Assembly (NCBI GenBank): GCA_020846635.1 | Contig: JADLDO010000047.1 | Location: forward strand, 310,001-374,000 | DNA length: 64,000 nt | Direction of reading: 5' to 3' | DNA from: Caldilineaceae bacterium | Lineage (GTDB): Bacteria > Chloroflexota > Anaerolineae > Caldilineales > Caldilineaceae | Part shown: piece after piece, positions 41,014-50,227 of the stretch | Layout of the letters: each line of letters begins with the position of its first letter | How positions within the stretch are numbered: position 1 is the first letter of the stretch | Translations under genes and position numbers: made by a program | Notes under the pieces: model-generated | What the model was told of the DNA's origin: nothing | What the model saw: the letters and a program-made list of their open reading frames with translations, nothing else | Database searches by the model: none

Positions 41014-42360
41014 TTACAGCAGGGGACGCGCGTCCCCTGATTTCGTCACGGGCGCGACGGTGGCGCGCTGACGTAGCCAGTCGCGGCCGCGCACGCCCCA
41101 CCAGACGACCAGAGCTTCCACGGCAAAGCCTGCCAGCAGCGCGGCTACGCCCTGCGTTGCGCCGTCAACGCCAAACCAGGGCAGGATGATGAGGGTGGCG
41201 ACGATAGCGGCGAGGCGCGCGGGCGCGCTGGGGGCGAGAGAGCGGGTGCGCCGCTCCATGATGCCGATGCCTTGATAGTAGGCGCGCACAGTGACGGCGA
41301 TGGAAAAGCCGGCAAAGAGGTGGAGCGGGGCGACGGCTAACAAGGCTAGTTCAGCGGGTACGCCGATCCAGTCGAGCAAGATGATGTCGCGCAGGGGTGT
41401 CCAAAAAAGGAGGATCATCATGGCGAGTGAGACGAGGCCACAACCCACGGCAAAGCGCCGGATGTAGGGGCGGCTGCCTGCTTCATCACGAAAGGCCAGC
41501 GAGAGGTTGCGGACATCGTTGAGCCAGCCATAGGGGATGCGCCCCAGCGTGTAGAGAACGGCGAGGATTGCCAGCGAGTTGGTGGCGTCTGGGCCGCGCG
41601 CGACAAAGAGATTGATGACGGGGCGGCTCAACTCTTGGGTGAGGATGATCAGGGCAAGGGGCCAGAAGAAACGCACAATCGCCACGTTGCTTGGGGGTGG
41701 TGCGCCTGTGGGGTCGTGGCTGGGCAGTTGGGGCACGACATAGTGGGCCACGCCCCAAAGGATGATGGCAAACTCCACCAACAAGCCGCCATAGGTGACG
41801 ACGATGGGCAGGCGAATGGGCTGCTCATGGACCCAGGGGAGCGTGACCAGAACAAAGACCATGAGAATACTGACGGTTAGGTTGCTGAGGGTGGCGTAGC
41901 TGACCAATGCTGTGCGGCGAACACGCAGAAGTAAGCCCGTATTAAAATAGCAGAGGCCCCGGATCAGCGGGTAGGGGATGAGCCAGAAAAGAGCGGTACG
42001 CACCACTGCGCCGAGTGTGTCGTCGATGCCATGCAGGTCTTCAATGAGGGAATCGCCGAGGGGTGTCAGCGTGAGGCTGGCTAGCCCTGCCATTAGGATA
42101 CAACCTACCCCGATGACAAAACGGCGTACGGTCGTCAAACTGGCGCGGTCGTTGACCAGCATCAGCCCAAGTTCTCTGGACTGCACCAGCGGCGCGGACA
42201 GGAAAAGCAAGAGTCCCCAGCCCACGCCAAAGGCAGCGAGTGTGGTGGTTGCTTGCGGCACGCGCGCCATGCCGCCATTCAGGACCTGGCTGCCCAGTTC
42301 CATCACAATCGAGGTGATGGTGAGAGGCAGGATAAAACGTAGTAGACGGGTGTAATTCAA
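41014..42360 (-). CDS. ANKH-like (progressive ankylosis) MOP-superfamily transporter
   Basis: A 448-residue polytopic membrane protein of about 12 helices. It resembles vertebrate ANKH along its length: LLRFILPLTITSI at the start, FFWPLALIILTQELSRPVIN, LGRIPYGWLNDVRN, FWTPLRDIILLDWIGV, VTVRAYYQG, and ILPWFGVDGATQGVAALLAG. ANKH exports ATP, citrate or pyrophosphate precursors in animals. The bacterial substrate is unknown. Start is TTG with AAGGAAG upstream. It follows the MFS gene by 12 nt. The last codons contain a perfect 20-bp palindrome (41020-41039). Confidence 0.75.
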   Translation of the reverse strand: MNYTRLLRFILPLTITSIVMELGSQVLNGGMARVPQATTTLAAFGVGWGLLLFLSAPLVQSRELGLMLVNDRASLTTVRRFVIGVGCILMAGLASLTLTPLGDSLIEDLHGIDDTLGAVVRTALFWLIPYPLIRGLCYFNTGLLLRVRRTALVSYATLSNLTVSILMVFVLVTLPWVHEQPIRLPIVVTYGGLLVEFAIILWGVAHYVVPQLPSHDPTGAPPPSNVAIVRFFWPLALIILTQELSRPVINLFVARGPDATNSLAILAVLYTLGRIPYGWLNDVRNLSLAFRDEAGSRPYIRRFAVGCGLVSLAMMILLFWTPLRDIILLDWIGVPAELALLAVAPLHLFAGFSIAVTVRAYYQGIGIMERRTRSLAPSAPARLAAIVATLIILPWFGVDGATQGVAALLAGFAVEALVVWWGVRGRDWLRQRATVAPVTKSGDARPLL

Positions 42361-42372
42361 TGGACTTCCTTG

Positions 42373-43557
42373 CTAGGTAGCCACTGGCATGGTTTGCGAC
42401 TTGCGGGCTTCGATGCGGCCCAGGTACAAGCCGATGAAGATCAGGGGTACGACCATGATGAAATTGAAGCCCAGGGCGATCTGCATGCCCCAACTTTCGG
42501 CGATGAGGCCCGTCCAGAAGGGGGGGATCATCGCGCCGAGGGTCATGGCTACGTTGAGTGTGCCGGTGACTGTGCCGGTCTGTTCCGGGTAGAGTCGCGA
42601 GCCATAGGCCAGCGCCATTGGAAAAAGGCCGGAGAAACTCAGCCCGGAAAGGAAGACGCCGGCCACGGCTACATAGGAATGGATGCCTAACACGACCAGT
42701 GGATAGGTCAGGGTGACGCCGGTGAGCAAGATGAGCAGCGTGGTGGCATAGCCGATGCGCTCGGCAAAGGCGGCGCAGAGGACGCGCCCGATGGTCAGCG
42801 CCACATAGAAGACCGAGATCATGGAGACTGCGAAAAAAGTCGAGAAGCCTGCCGACTCTTGCATAAAGACCGCGACCCACCCTAACAGGCTGGTGGCAAC
42901 GCCGTTGTAGGCAAAGGCGATGAGAAAGAGCGCCAAAAATGGCCCATCGCGCAGCATCCCCAGGTCGAGCTTTTCGGCTTTGCCCCGTTCCTCGCCGCGC
43001 GTTTCGCTGCCGCCCAGGGCATAGGCGACGATGCCATAGACCAGCCAGATCAGCCCCGTCCCACCCAGCGCCCAGCGCCATTCTAGCCCGCGCCCGATGA
43101 GGTAGCCGATGATGAGGGGGGAGACGGCAGCGCCAAACCCATAGACCGCATGCAACTTGTTGAGGGCGCGAGCGCGTGAGCCGCGGTTGGCATCGGCGAC
43201 CAGGGCATTGATGCCGGTGGAGAGCGAGCTTTGGGCGGCGCTGATCAGGACAAAGCCGATCACAAAGAGTACCCAGAGCTTTGTTGCGGCGGCAAGGGCC
43301 AGGGACGCGGCCAGGAGCAGGGCGGAGAGCCAGACGAGCCGCCAGCGCCCCAGCAGATCGGAGCCGATGCCGGAGAGGATGTTCCCTATAATTGCGCCCA
43401 CAGAGCGCGCGGGGAAGATCAACCCAATCGCCGCCAATGTCAGGCCGACTGCGGAGAATTCTTCGGTGATGAAGGGCATGACGGAGGGCATGAGTACGGC
43501 TGCGGTGCCGATGAAAAGATAGCCGATGAGGGTCAGGTTGTTGAGATGGCGATTCAA
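42373..43557 (-). CDS. Major facilitator superfamily transporter
   Basis: A 12-helix MFS permease of about 394 residues. The A-like motif between helices 2 and 3 is GIGSDLLGRWRLVW. Later helices include LALFLIAFAYNGVATSLLGW and VFLSGLSFSGLFPMALAYG, of the FucP/sugar-proton type. Substrate unknown. The start is unclear: TTG 43557 has AAGG upstream, TTG 43593 is also possible, and there is no ATG near the first helix. It lies between McrC and the ANKH-like gene on the same strand. Confidence 0.78.
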   Translation of the reverse strand: MNRHLNNLTLIGYLFIGTAAVLMPSVMPFITEEFSAVGLTLAAIGLIFPARSVGAIIGNILSGIGSDLLGRWRLVWLSALLLAASLALAAATKLWVLFVIGFVLISAAQSSLSTGINALVADANRGSRARALNKLHAVYGFGAAVSPLIIGYLIGRGLEWRWALGGTGLIWLVYGIVAYALGGSETRGEERGKAEKLDLGMLRDGPFLALFLIAFAYNGVATSLLGWVAVFMQESAGFSTFFAVSMISVFYVALTIGRVLCAAFAERIGYATTLLILLTGVTLTYPLVVLGIHSYVAVAGVFLSGLSFSGLFPMALAYGSRLYPEQTGTVTGTLNVAMTLGAMIPPFWTGLIAESWGMQIALGFNFIMVVPLIFIGLYLGRIEARKSQTMPVAT

Positions 43558-43627
43558 GGCGTGCCTTCGGTTCGTGTCGGTAGGTTCATACAAATTGATA
43601 ATGGCATAGCTGAGACGCGGAGTTTTT

Positions 43628-44824
43628 TCAGGAAGTTTCTAACAAGGCTGTGACCAGGGCCTCCCCGGCTGCATCCAGGTCATGATCCAGAGCAAAGGTG
43701 AGGGTACGCAGGCGCACGCCGCCGACCGTCACATCAAGTGGCTGGGCGATGGGCGCGGGGTAGACGAGTACGGCTTCCTGCGCGCCCTGTACCTGGGCAT
43801 AGGCCAGGATTTGGGCGACGTCGGCGGTGTCGGGGCCAGCGGCGGGTAATTTGTATTTGGTGTCGATTACCCAGCGTTGGCGACCCGCCGTGATCACCAG
43901 ATCAATCGTGAAGTGCAGGTCGCCGCTGAGGGGTGTGTGAACCTGGGCGGCGACGCGATGGCTGGCGGCGAGTCGCCGCTGCAGCCACGCGGCGACAAAC
44001 TTTTCATAGAGGCGCGCCATGTCCACCAAAAAAGGAACCATGTTTTGGTCGCCCAGCGTGTGACCGGGGCCGCTTTGATCCAAGAAGAAGGCGCAGAGCG
44101 CGTGCAGCGGGGCATAGTCCTGGTTGAGCCGCGTGTAGACTCGCCCACGGCTGGCATTGGCGGCGATGGGGGTGAGGGTGACTTGACTTGCCAGCAGTCG
44201 ATAGGCGCGCTGTATGAGGGTGAGCGTTTCGCCTGTGCAAATGCCGCTGCGTAGAATCAGGTGGAGCGTCCACGCCAGGATGCGGTTCTCCTCGATGTCG
44301 GCTGTGAGTTGGTGATAGCTACAGGCGATGGTTGCGGCGGGCAGTGTGTAGGCGATCTCGGCGGTGCGAATGCGCCCGCGCACGTAGGGCGCGTTTTCAT
44401 GCATGGGCAGATAGGCGCGGTAGAGGCCGCGCTGCTCTCGCTGCATGATGCGCTGTGCCAGGAGACGCGCCAGGCGCGTGTAGATATCGGGCAGGCTGGT
44501 GACCTGGATCAGCCCCGGCAAAAAATGCAGGCTTGCCAGGTCATAGGCCACTTCTATCACGGCAAAGAGATCGCGCAGCGCCACTTTGGGTTGGAGCACC
44601 AGCGCCAGGTTGCGCATCAAGGGGATAAAGCCTGCCCAGCCTTGCGCCGTGAGTCGCCATTGGTCGCCAGTACGAAAGGAAGGCGGTTCGACCTCAACCT
44701 GTGCGTGGTAGCGCTGCCAGAGCAGCGCGGCGCTACGTTCATCCAACGCGGCAGCGGGGAGATAGAGGGGCTGGTATTCGACCAGGGTATGGCGTCTGAT
44801 CTGGGCAAGGGGCGAAAGGGTCAA
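43628..44824 (-). CDS. mcrC: McrC-family nuclease subunit of a McrBC restriction system
   Basis: Nuclease partner of McrB, about 398 residues. LVEYQPLYLP opens the family fold, LALVLQPKVALRDLFAVIEV follows, and the PD-(D/E)xK site is HFTIDLVI with WVIDTKYKLP (Asp, Asp-x-Lys). ARLYEKFVAAWLQRRL just before it is a McrC hallmark. The preferred start is TTG 44824, overlapping the McrB stop (TTGA); TTG 44854 is possible. It stimulates McrB GTPase and cuts modified DNA in known systems. Confidence 0.85.
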   Translation of the reverse strand: MTLSPLAQIRRHTLVEYQPLYLPAAALDERSAALLWQRYHAQVEVEPPSFRTGDQWRLTAQGWAGFIPLMRNLALVLQPKVALRDLFAVIEVAYDLASLHFLPGLIQVTSLPDIYTRLARLLAQRIMQREQRGLYRAYLPMHENAPYVRGRIRTAEIAYTLPAATIACSYHQLTADIEENRILAWTLHLILRSGICTGETLTLIQRAYRLLASQVTLTPIAANASRGRVYTRLNQDYAPLHALCAFFLDQSGPGHTLGDQNMVPFLVDMARLYEKFVAAWLQRRLAASHRVAAQVHTPLSGDLHFTIDLVITAGRQRWVIDTKYKLPAAGPDTADVAQILAYAQVQGAQEAVLVYPAPIAQPLDVTVGGVRLRTLTFALDHDLDAAGEALVTALLETS

Positions 44825-46923
44825 AAGCCTAGCCTCGCCTTCACCGCGGGCCAACGCCAGGGTGCGATCTGGTCTGGCTGGTCGAAGAAAAACTCTTCGA
44901 GGTAGGGCTCAATTTCCACTTGCCAGATAGAAGGCAGTTGCGCTGCCAGCTCTTCGTGCAGGAAATAGCTGATGCCCAGGGCAAAGTTGGGGTCGCCAAT
45001 GGCGTTGTTGATCTCCTGGATGAGCGTAAGCAGTGGTTCTAGTCGATACGCAGTGCCCAGGCGCGCATGGTATTGGCGCACGATGTTGAGGTTGGGCATG
45101 AGGCGTAGAAAAGCAAAGCGGCGGCGGAGGGCATTGTCGACCAGGGCAATCGAGCGGTCGGCGCTGTTCATGGTGCCCAGGATACGCACGTTGGCCGGGA
45201 TGCTAAAGGGTGTGTCGCTGCCTGCGAGCTTTATCTGCGCTTCACGATATTCGAGCAGATAAAGGAGTTCGCCCAGAACTTGGGGCAGATTGGCGCGGTT
45301 GATCTCGTCGATGATCAGGACACACGTATCCATGCGCCCCGCGGCTTCCTGGCAGAAGGTGAGAAAGCGCCCCGGTTGCAGCGTAAAGGTCAGCCCATTG
45401 GCGGCGGGCTGTGGGCGCAGCCCCTGGATAAATTCTTCATAGCTATAGGCCGGATGGAACTGGATCAGTTGGCTAAAGCCGTCGCCGCCGCTGATCAGAT
45501 GGCGGGCAAGGTGGTGGGCGACAAAGGTCTTGCCGGTTCCCGGTGGGCCATAGAGAATGGCTTGCCCCTTGCGCTCAATCGCGCCTACCCAGGCGGCTAG
45601 TGTCGCTTCGTCGAGGCCGGTGGCTGCGGCGCAGTCGGCAAGGGTGTAGATGGGTTGGGTGGTGGCGCGGGTGGCATAGCCATTGCCGCTTTCTTTGGTG
45701 ACAGGGGCTTTGGTTTTGCGGGCAGGGTAGGTCGTTTCGGCGTTGAGCGGGGCGGCTGGTTCAGGTTGGGCCGGTGGCTCGATGATGGGAGCCTGGATAG
45801 CGGCGGTAAAGGTGGTTGTTTTTAGCTTGAGCAGGCCGCGGCTATCCGGCAGAGCGGCCTGGCGTGGGGTGAGGTCATCCCACTCGATGGGGCGGCGATG
45901 GCCTAGTCCTCCCTCAGCCACAAAGTAATAGGGGCCCGCCACGGTTCCATGCCCCAGGACGACATTCTGTGTGCCTGTGACGAGTACCTGGTCGCCTTCG
46001 TGAAGCTGGTGGGCAAAACGCCAAAGCTGGTTGAGGTCACGCTTGCGCCAGGTGGGGTATTGGTCGAGCAGGCTGTCGCGGCGCGTCTGGAACTCGCTCT
46101 GTCCGATTTCGCCCACGTCGCCCATTTCATCCCAGCCCAACGCCACATAGCCCCCGTCCTGCCATTCATCCCACAGCGTTGGGTCATCGTCCAGCGTGAG
46201 CCGCCAGTAGGCCGGGGGGCGGAAGGCAAAGCGGCGAATGCTCACCAGCCAATGACTAAACAGGTCAAAAAGGTCGCCGGGGCGCATCTCTAGCGCTTGG
46301 GCGAGTTGTTGCAGGGTGGCTTGCTCGGCGATGAAGCGCTGGAGCGCGGCGTTGGCAACGGGGTAGTCGAGCATCGTGTGGCTAACATCCGCGCTTGTGA
46401 AATAGTTGAGGGTGGTGCGGCTCTTGCGGTTAAAGAGCAGGAAATGATCGGGCTGGAGGGCGTTGAGGATGGGCGTGACCATGCTTGTCTGAAAGCCTTT
46501 GGTGGCAGGTTCAGCGGCAAAGTCACGGCAGGCGTCCGCCAGGTCAGCGGGGTTCGCCACGCAGTGTTGGATGAGCTGCCAGAGTGCGCGGGCGATGGTG
46601 GGCCAAGCGCCGGCTTGCGTCATGCCCGATGCTTCATACCAGCGGCGCAGTTCGCCAGTAATAAAGCCTGCATTGTGAATCCACGCGCCTTGTGCGCGGT
46701 GGAGTTCGGTATCGCTGTGGGGCAGGAGCTTGAGCAGCACTGCATTGGTGATGTCGATGCCCTGTGCGTCGAGTTGGGCGACGGTGGCATAGTTTTGTTG
46801 GCCGCTTTGACGAGCGCGCAGATAGGCGAGCCGCTGCACTTCTCCCGCGGGGGTTGCGAGAAAAGTGCGGCTGCACTCTGTGAGCAGTTCGTTGAATTGC
46901 GCTTGGCGATCGCTTGCGTTCAC
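44821..46923 (-). CDS. mcrB: McrB-type GTPase with N-terminal EVE (PUA-like) domain
   Basis: Motor and specificity subunit of a type IV (modification-dependent) restriction system, 700 residues. Residues 1-235 are a helical domain (GAWIHNAGFITGELRRWYEA, KGFQTSMVTPILNALQPDHF). Residues ~237-365 are an EVE/PUA-like modified-base reader (YWRLTLDDD, GYVALGWDE, GDQVLVTGTQNVVLGHGTV). A linker then leads to the AAA+ domain: Walker A GPPGTGKT (459-466), Walker B VLIIDEINRAN (D539, E540), sensor GTMNSADRSIALVDNALRRR. EVE is the expected sensor of modified cytosine. Start GTG. McrC overlaps its end. Confidence 0.88.
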   Translation of the reverse strand: MNASDRQAQFNELLTECSRTFLATPAGEVQRLAYLRARQSGQQNYATVAQLDAQGIDITNAVLLKLLPHSDTELHRAQGAWIHNAGFITGELRRWYEASGMTQAGAWPTIARALWQLIQHCVANPADLADACRDFAAEPATKGFQTSMVTPILNALQPDHFLLFNRKSRTTLNYFTSADVSHTMLDYPVANAALQRFIAEQATLQQLAQALEMRPGDLFDLFSHWLVSIRRFAFRPPAYWRLTLDDDPTLWDEWQDGGYVALGWDEMGDVGEIGQSEFQTRRDSLLDQYPTWRKRDLNQLWRFAHQLHEGDQVLVTGTQNVVLGHGTVAGPYYFVAEGGLGHRRPIEWDDLTPRQAALPDSRGLLKLKTTTFTAAIQAPIIEPPAQPEPAAPLNAETTYPARKTKAPVTKESGNGYATRATTQPIYTLADCAAATGLDEATLAAWVGAIERKGQAILYGPPGTGKTFVAHHLARHLISGGDGFSQLIQFHPAYSYEEFIQGLRPQPAANGLTFTLQPGRFLTFCQEAAGRMDTCVLIIDEINRANLPQVLGELLYLLEYREAQIKLAGSDTPFSIPANVRILGTMNSADRSIALVDNALRRRFAFLRLMPNLNIVRQYHARLGTAYRLEPLLTLIQEINNAIGDPNFALGISYFLHEELAAQLPSIWQVEIEPYLEEFFFDQPDQIAPWRWPAVKARLGF

Positions 46924-46975
46924 GGCTGTTGATAGGTGGAAAGAATCTTTACCAGGAAAGCGTATGGCTCCTATC

Positions 46976-48814
46976 CTATGCGACGGGCTTGGCCTCTTGG
47001 TGGGCTAGCTCGATGGCCGCGGGACGGGTCTGGGCTGCGCGGATGCGGGCCATGTCAAACTTTGTTTCGCGGGCGAAGGTATAGACGCCATTTTGCTCCT
47101 GAAAGACATCGGTCAATTGCGTGTAACAGTACCCGAACATGGCCGGGTCGTCCAGCAGGATGGCGCACAACTGCTCAAAGCGGCTGTAGAACTCTTCAAT
47201 GTCGCGCGGTCGTTCGCCATAGCCCCAGGAATCATCACCCGGTTTGGCGTTGGGATTCCACCAGATGCCGCCAAACTCGCTGACAAAGAAGGGCTGACCG
47301 GTATAGGGAAGCGACCAAATTTCGGTCTTGGGTGCAGCCGCGTGGCGATTGTAATAAGGCTTGCCCTCTGCCACATGCGCGTGGTTTTGGCGGAAACGTT
47401 CCGGGTCCTGGGTATAGTCGTGGCAATCGTAGATGTCCGTTTCGAGCACGCGGTGGGAATAGCCGGAGGTGTCGAGAACGGGCCGCGTGGTGTCTACGGC
47501 TTTGGTTGCCAAGAACATGCCCAGCGTTACATCATCGAGAACAGTTCTGCGGTCGGTCATGCCCTGCCAGGTTTCGTTGAGCGGACACCAGCCGATGATG
47601 GCGGGGTGGGAGTAGTCGCGCGCCAGGGCTTCAAGCCATTGGGTGATGTAGGTTGCGCCGGGCTGTTGGTGGTCATGGCGCGGGCCAAAGCCGGCACAGC
47701 CCCAATCGCCAAATTCGCCCCAAACGAGATAGCCGAGGCGGTCGGCATGATAGAGAAAGCGCTCCTCAAAGACCTTTTGGTGCAGGCGGGCGCCATTAAA
47801 GCCCGCGGCCATACTCAATTCAATGTCACGGATGAGCGCTTCGTCGCTCGGTGCGGTCATCAGGCCATCCGCGTAGTAGCCTTGATCCAGCACCAGCCGT
47901 TGGAAGATCACCCTACCGTTGATCTTCACTGCCTTGCCATCAAGCGTGACACTGCGTAAACCGGCGTAGCTTTGGGCATGGTCGATGACCGCGCCGGAGG
48001 CATCCAAGAGATCAATTTCCAGGTCGTAGAGATGGGGGTCCTCCGGCGACCAGAAGCGGCGGCGATGGGCCGGGATCGACAGGGTGAGATGGGGGGTGAA
48101 ATCGGTGGTTGCGGCACACTCGGCTGTCGCAACCACACCTTCGCCGTCGCGCGCGGTGATGCGGACTTGCTGACCGGCCTGGACATTGTGTACGGGTTGG
48201 TCAACGCGGAAGCAGCTATTGGCAACGTCGGGCGTGATCTTGGGGCGTTGGAGATGGGAGGTCGGCACAGGCTCTAGCCAGACTGTCTGCCAGATGCCTG
48301 TGGTGCGCGGATAAAAGACGGTGTAAGGCGCATAGTGCCACATGGCTTGCTTGCCGCGCGGCTGTGGCGGGCGATGATCGTCGCGGGCGCGCACAACAAT
48401 CGTGATCTCTTCGCCGGGTTGGGCGACTCCAGCCAGGTTGCAGGTGAAGGAGGTGAAGCCGCCACGGTGACGGCCTACTTCCACGCCATTGACCCAGACC
48501 GTTGCGTCATAATCCACAGCTTGAAAGTGGAGCAAGAGTTGACGGTCGCCCCATTCGGGCGGGATGGTGACGCTGCGGCGATACCAGACGGCATCCACAA
48601 AGTCTTCATTGTGCAGACCAGAGAGGGGGGACTCTATGCAGAAGGGGACTTGGATGGTTTGGCTGAATTCCTGCTTGGGCACGCCTCGCTCCAGGCCGCT
48701 GTCGCCGGGATCTCGCTCGAATTGCCAGGGGCCATTGAGATTGAGCCAATCGGTGCGTACAAATTGGGGGCGTGGATATTCGGGACGAGGGAGTGTAGTT
48801 TGTGCGTTGGTCAT
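46976..48814 (-). CDS. Glycoside hydrolase family 2 (beta-galactosidase/glucuronidase-like)
   Basis: About 612 residues: GH2 sugar-binding domain (PEYPRPQFVRTDWLNLNGPW), Ig-like domain, and TIM barrel. The acid/base Glu is in GWCPLNETWQGM and the nucleophile Glu is likely in FFVSEFGGIWW. No signal peptide, so it acts in the cytoplasm on imported oligosaccharide. Relatives include putative beta-galactosidases and beta-glucuronidases; specificity is open. ATG 48814 is chosen because homology starts there. Lies 55 nt after the GH4 gene. Confidence 0.88.
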   Translation of the reverse strand: MTNAQTTLPRPEYPRPQFVRTDWLNLNGPWQFERDPGDSGLERGVPKQEFSQTIQVPFCIESPLSGLHNEDFVDAVWYRRSVTIPPEWGDRQLLLHFQAVDYDATVWVNGVEVGRHRGGFTSFTCNLAGVAQPGEEITIVVRARDDHRPPQPRGKQAMWHYAPYTVFYPRTTGIWQTVWLEPVPTSHLQRPKITPDVANSCFRVDQPVHNVQAGQQVRITARDGEGVVATAECAATTDFTPHLTLSIPAHRRRFWSPEDPHLYDLEIDLLDASGAVIDHAQSYAGLRSVTLDGKAVKINGRVIFQRLVLDQGYYADGLMTAPSDEALIRDIELSMAAGFNGARLHQKVFEERFLYHADRLGYLVWGEFGDWGCAGFGPRHDHQQPGATYITQWLEALARDYSHPAIIGWCPLNETWQGMTDRRTVLDDVTLGMFLATKAVDTTRPVLDTSGYSHRVLETDIYDCHDYTQDPERFRQNHAHVAEGKPYYNRHAAAPKTEIWSLPYTGQPFFVSEFGGIWWNPNAKPGDDSWGYGERPRDIEEFYSRFEQLCAILLDDPAMFGYCYTQLTDVFQEQNGVYTFARETKFDMARIRAAQTRPAAIELAHQEAKPVA

Positions 48815-48869
48815 GGTTGGATTCCAGTTTCTTTTGAGATGAGCAAGTCTGCGGCAGCGAGAATTGAAC

Positions 48870-50195
48870 TCAGTACACCTGTGCAAGATGCTCGCTTTGG
48901 GCTTTAAGCAACTCTTGCGCTAATGCTAGGGCCGCTTGCGGGCGGACGATGGCCCCATCGGCAATGATCGCTTGGGCCATGAGGTTGGGGTCGCCGCAGA
49001 GCGCAGCATCTACGGTTAATTCGGTGATGGCCGCGCGGCGTGCAATCTGGTCGCACAGGGCAAGAGGCACATCCCCCACGCTCAGGACGCGTACACCATT
49101 TTCGTCGATGTACGTGTTCCCTTCCAAAATTGCGTCGTCGGGGACGTTGGGCAGCCTGCCTTGATTGGGGAGATTGACCGAAAAGATGCCCTGTTCTTTA
49201 CCTGCCAAGCAATCCAAAATGGTGACCAACTGCTCATGCTCGCCGGGGGCGTGGGCAAAGACTTTTGGGTCGAGTTCTGCATCGCCGCGCGCAAGGGCTG
49301 CCATTTTGGCGAAGTTGGCGTCGCCATTGGCAATCGTGCCCTCAAAGGAGAAGGCATCAACGCCTAATGTCATGCCATAGTATGCACTCTCTCGACAGAG
49401 GGCAGGATAGAATTCTGTGACGTGACGGTCTAGCACTGCGGGAAAGGCTCCATAGAGTTGGTAAAGCTCCCAGCTAAAGGGAGTGACCCCAGTGAGAACC
49501 ATGCCTGGTTTGGGGTGGGCTGGGGGTTCTTGGGCGAGAATGGCGTCGATCTGGGGCCATGCGTTGTGCCCGTTGTGGCGAAATTCGGTAATCCAGGTGC
49601 AGTGATTGACACCAATATAGCTCATGGCCGTTTCATGCACAGGCAGCCCGGCCATCTTTGCAAGAAACGCCTGGACATGAACTACCCCATGACAAAGACC
49701 CAGGACATTGACACCGGTTGCTTTGCGAATGGCGCGCGTGATGGCGCTCATAGGATTGGCGTAGTTGACAAAGACGGCATCGGGGCAGAGTTCTGCCACG
49801 TCGCGGGCGATGGCAACCGCCAACGGCACTTGGCGCATGGCGCGCGAGATGCCGCCGGGCATGACCGAATCGCCTACGGGCTGGAAGATGCCCTGTTGGC
49901 GAGGGATAAAGACATCCAACTCCCAGGCACGACGTCCGCCCACGCCAAAGGTGGTGACGACGGCATCGGCCCCAGGCAGTGCGGCGCGGCGATCTGACGT
50001 GGCAGTGACTTGGATGGAGGCAGGGCGCGCGGCTAACATGCGCTGGACAACGCCATGGGCGACCGCCAGGTTTTCCGGGTTGACATCGACCAGGTGGAGA
50101 TCCCAGGCGTCACCTGTTAGGATTATATCGGCGACAAGTCCCTGCGTAAAGGATGCGCTCCCGGCGCCGATCAGGACGATTTTACGTGCAGTCAT
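48870..50195 (-). CDS. Glycoside hydrolase family 4 (alpha-glucosidase/galactosidase/galacturonidase-like)
   Basis: NAD- and Mn-dependent GH4 enzyme of 441 residues, working by an oxidation-elimination route. NAD motif VLIGAGSASFTQGL; NYANPMSAITRA; the metal ligands in LGLCHGVVH (Cys) and YIGVNHCTW (His). The full frame can be extended upstream through the EamA gene in antisense, but ATG 50195 with AAGGAA upstream fits the family start. Sits in a minus-strand sugar cluster with GH2 and a permease. Confidence 0.9.
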   Translation of the reverse strand: MTARKIVLIGAGSASFTQGLVADIILTGDAWDLHLVDVNPENLAVAHGVVQRMLAARPASIQVTATSDRRAALPGADAVVTTFGVGGRRAWELDVFIPRQQGIFQPVGDSVMPGGISRAMRQVPLAVAIARDVAELCPDAVFVNYANPMSAITRAIRKATGVNVLGLCHGVVHVQAFLAKMAGLPVHETAMSYIGVNHCTWITEFRHNGHNAWPQIDAILAQEPPAHPKPGMVLTGVTPFSWELYQLYGAFPAVLDRHVTEFYPALCRESAYYGMTLGVDAFSFEGTIANGDANFAKMAALARGDAELDPKVFAHAPGEHEQLVTILDCLAGKEQGIFSVNLPNQGRLPNVPDDAILEGNTYIDENGVRVLSVGDVPLALCDQIARRAAITELTVDAALCGDPNLMAQAIIADGAIVRPQAALALAQELLKAQSEHLAQVY

Positions 50196-50227
50196 GGATT
50201 GGTTCCTTGTGTGGATTGGGGATGCAT

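Noticed and set aside
41020..41039. Perfect 20-bp palindrome at the 3' end of the ANKH-like gene as a terminator
   Set aside because: It lies within the coding region and is not followed by a T-run on the minus strand. It may be chance in GC-rich DNA.
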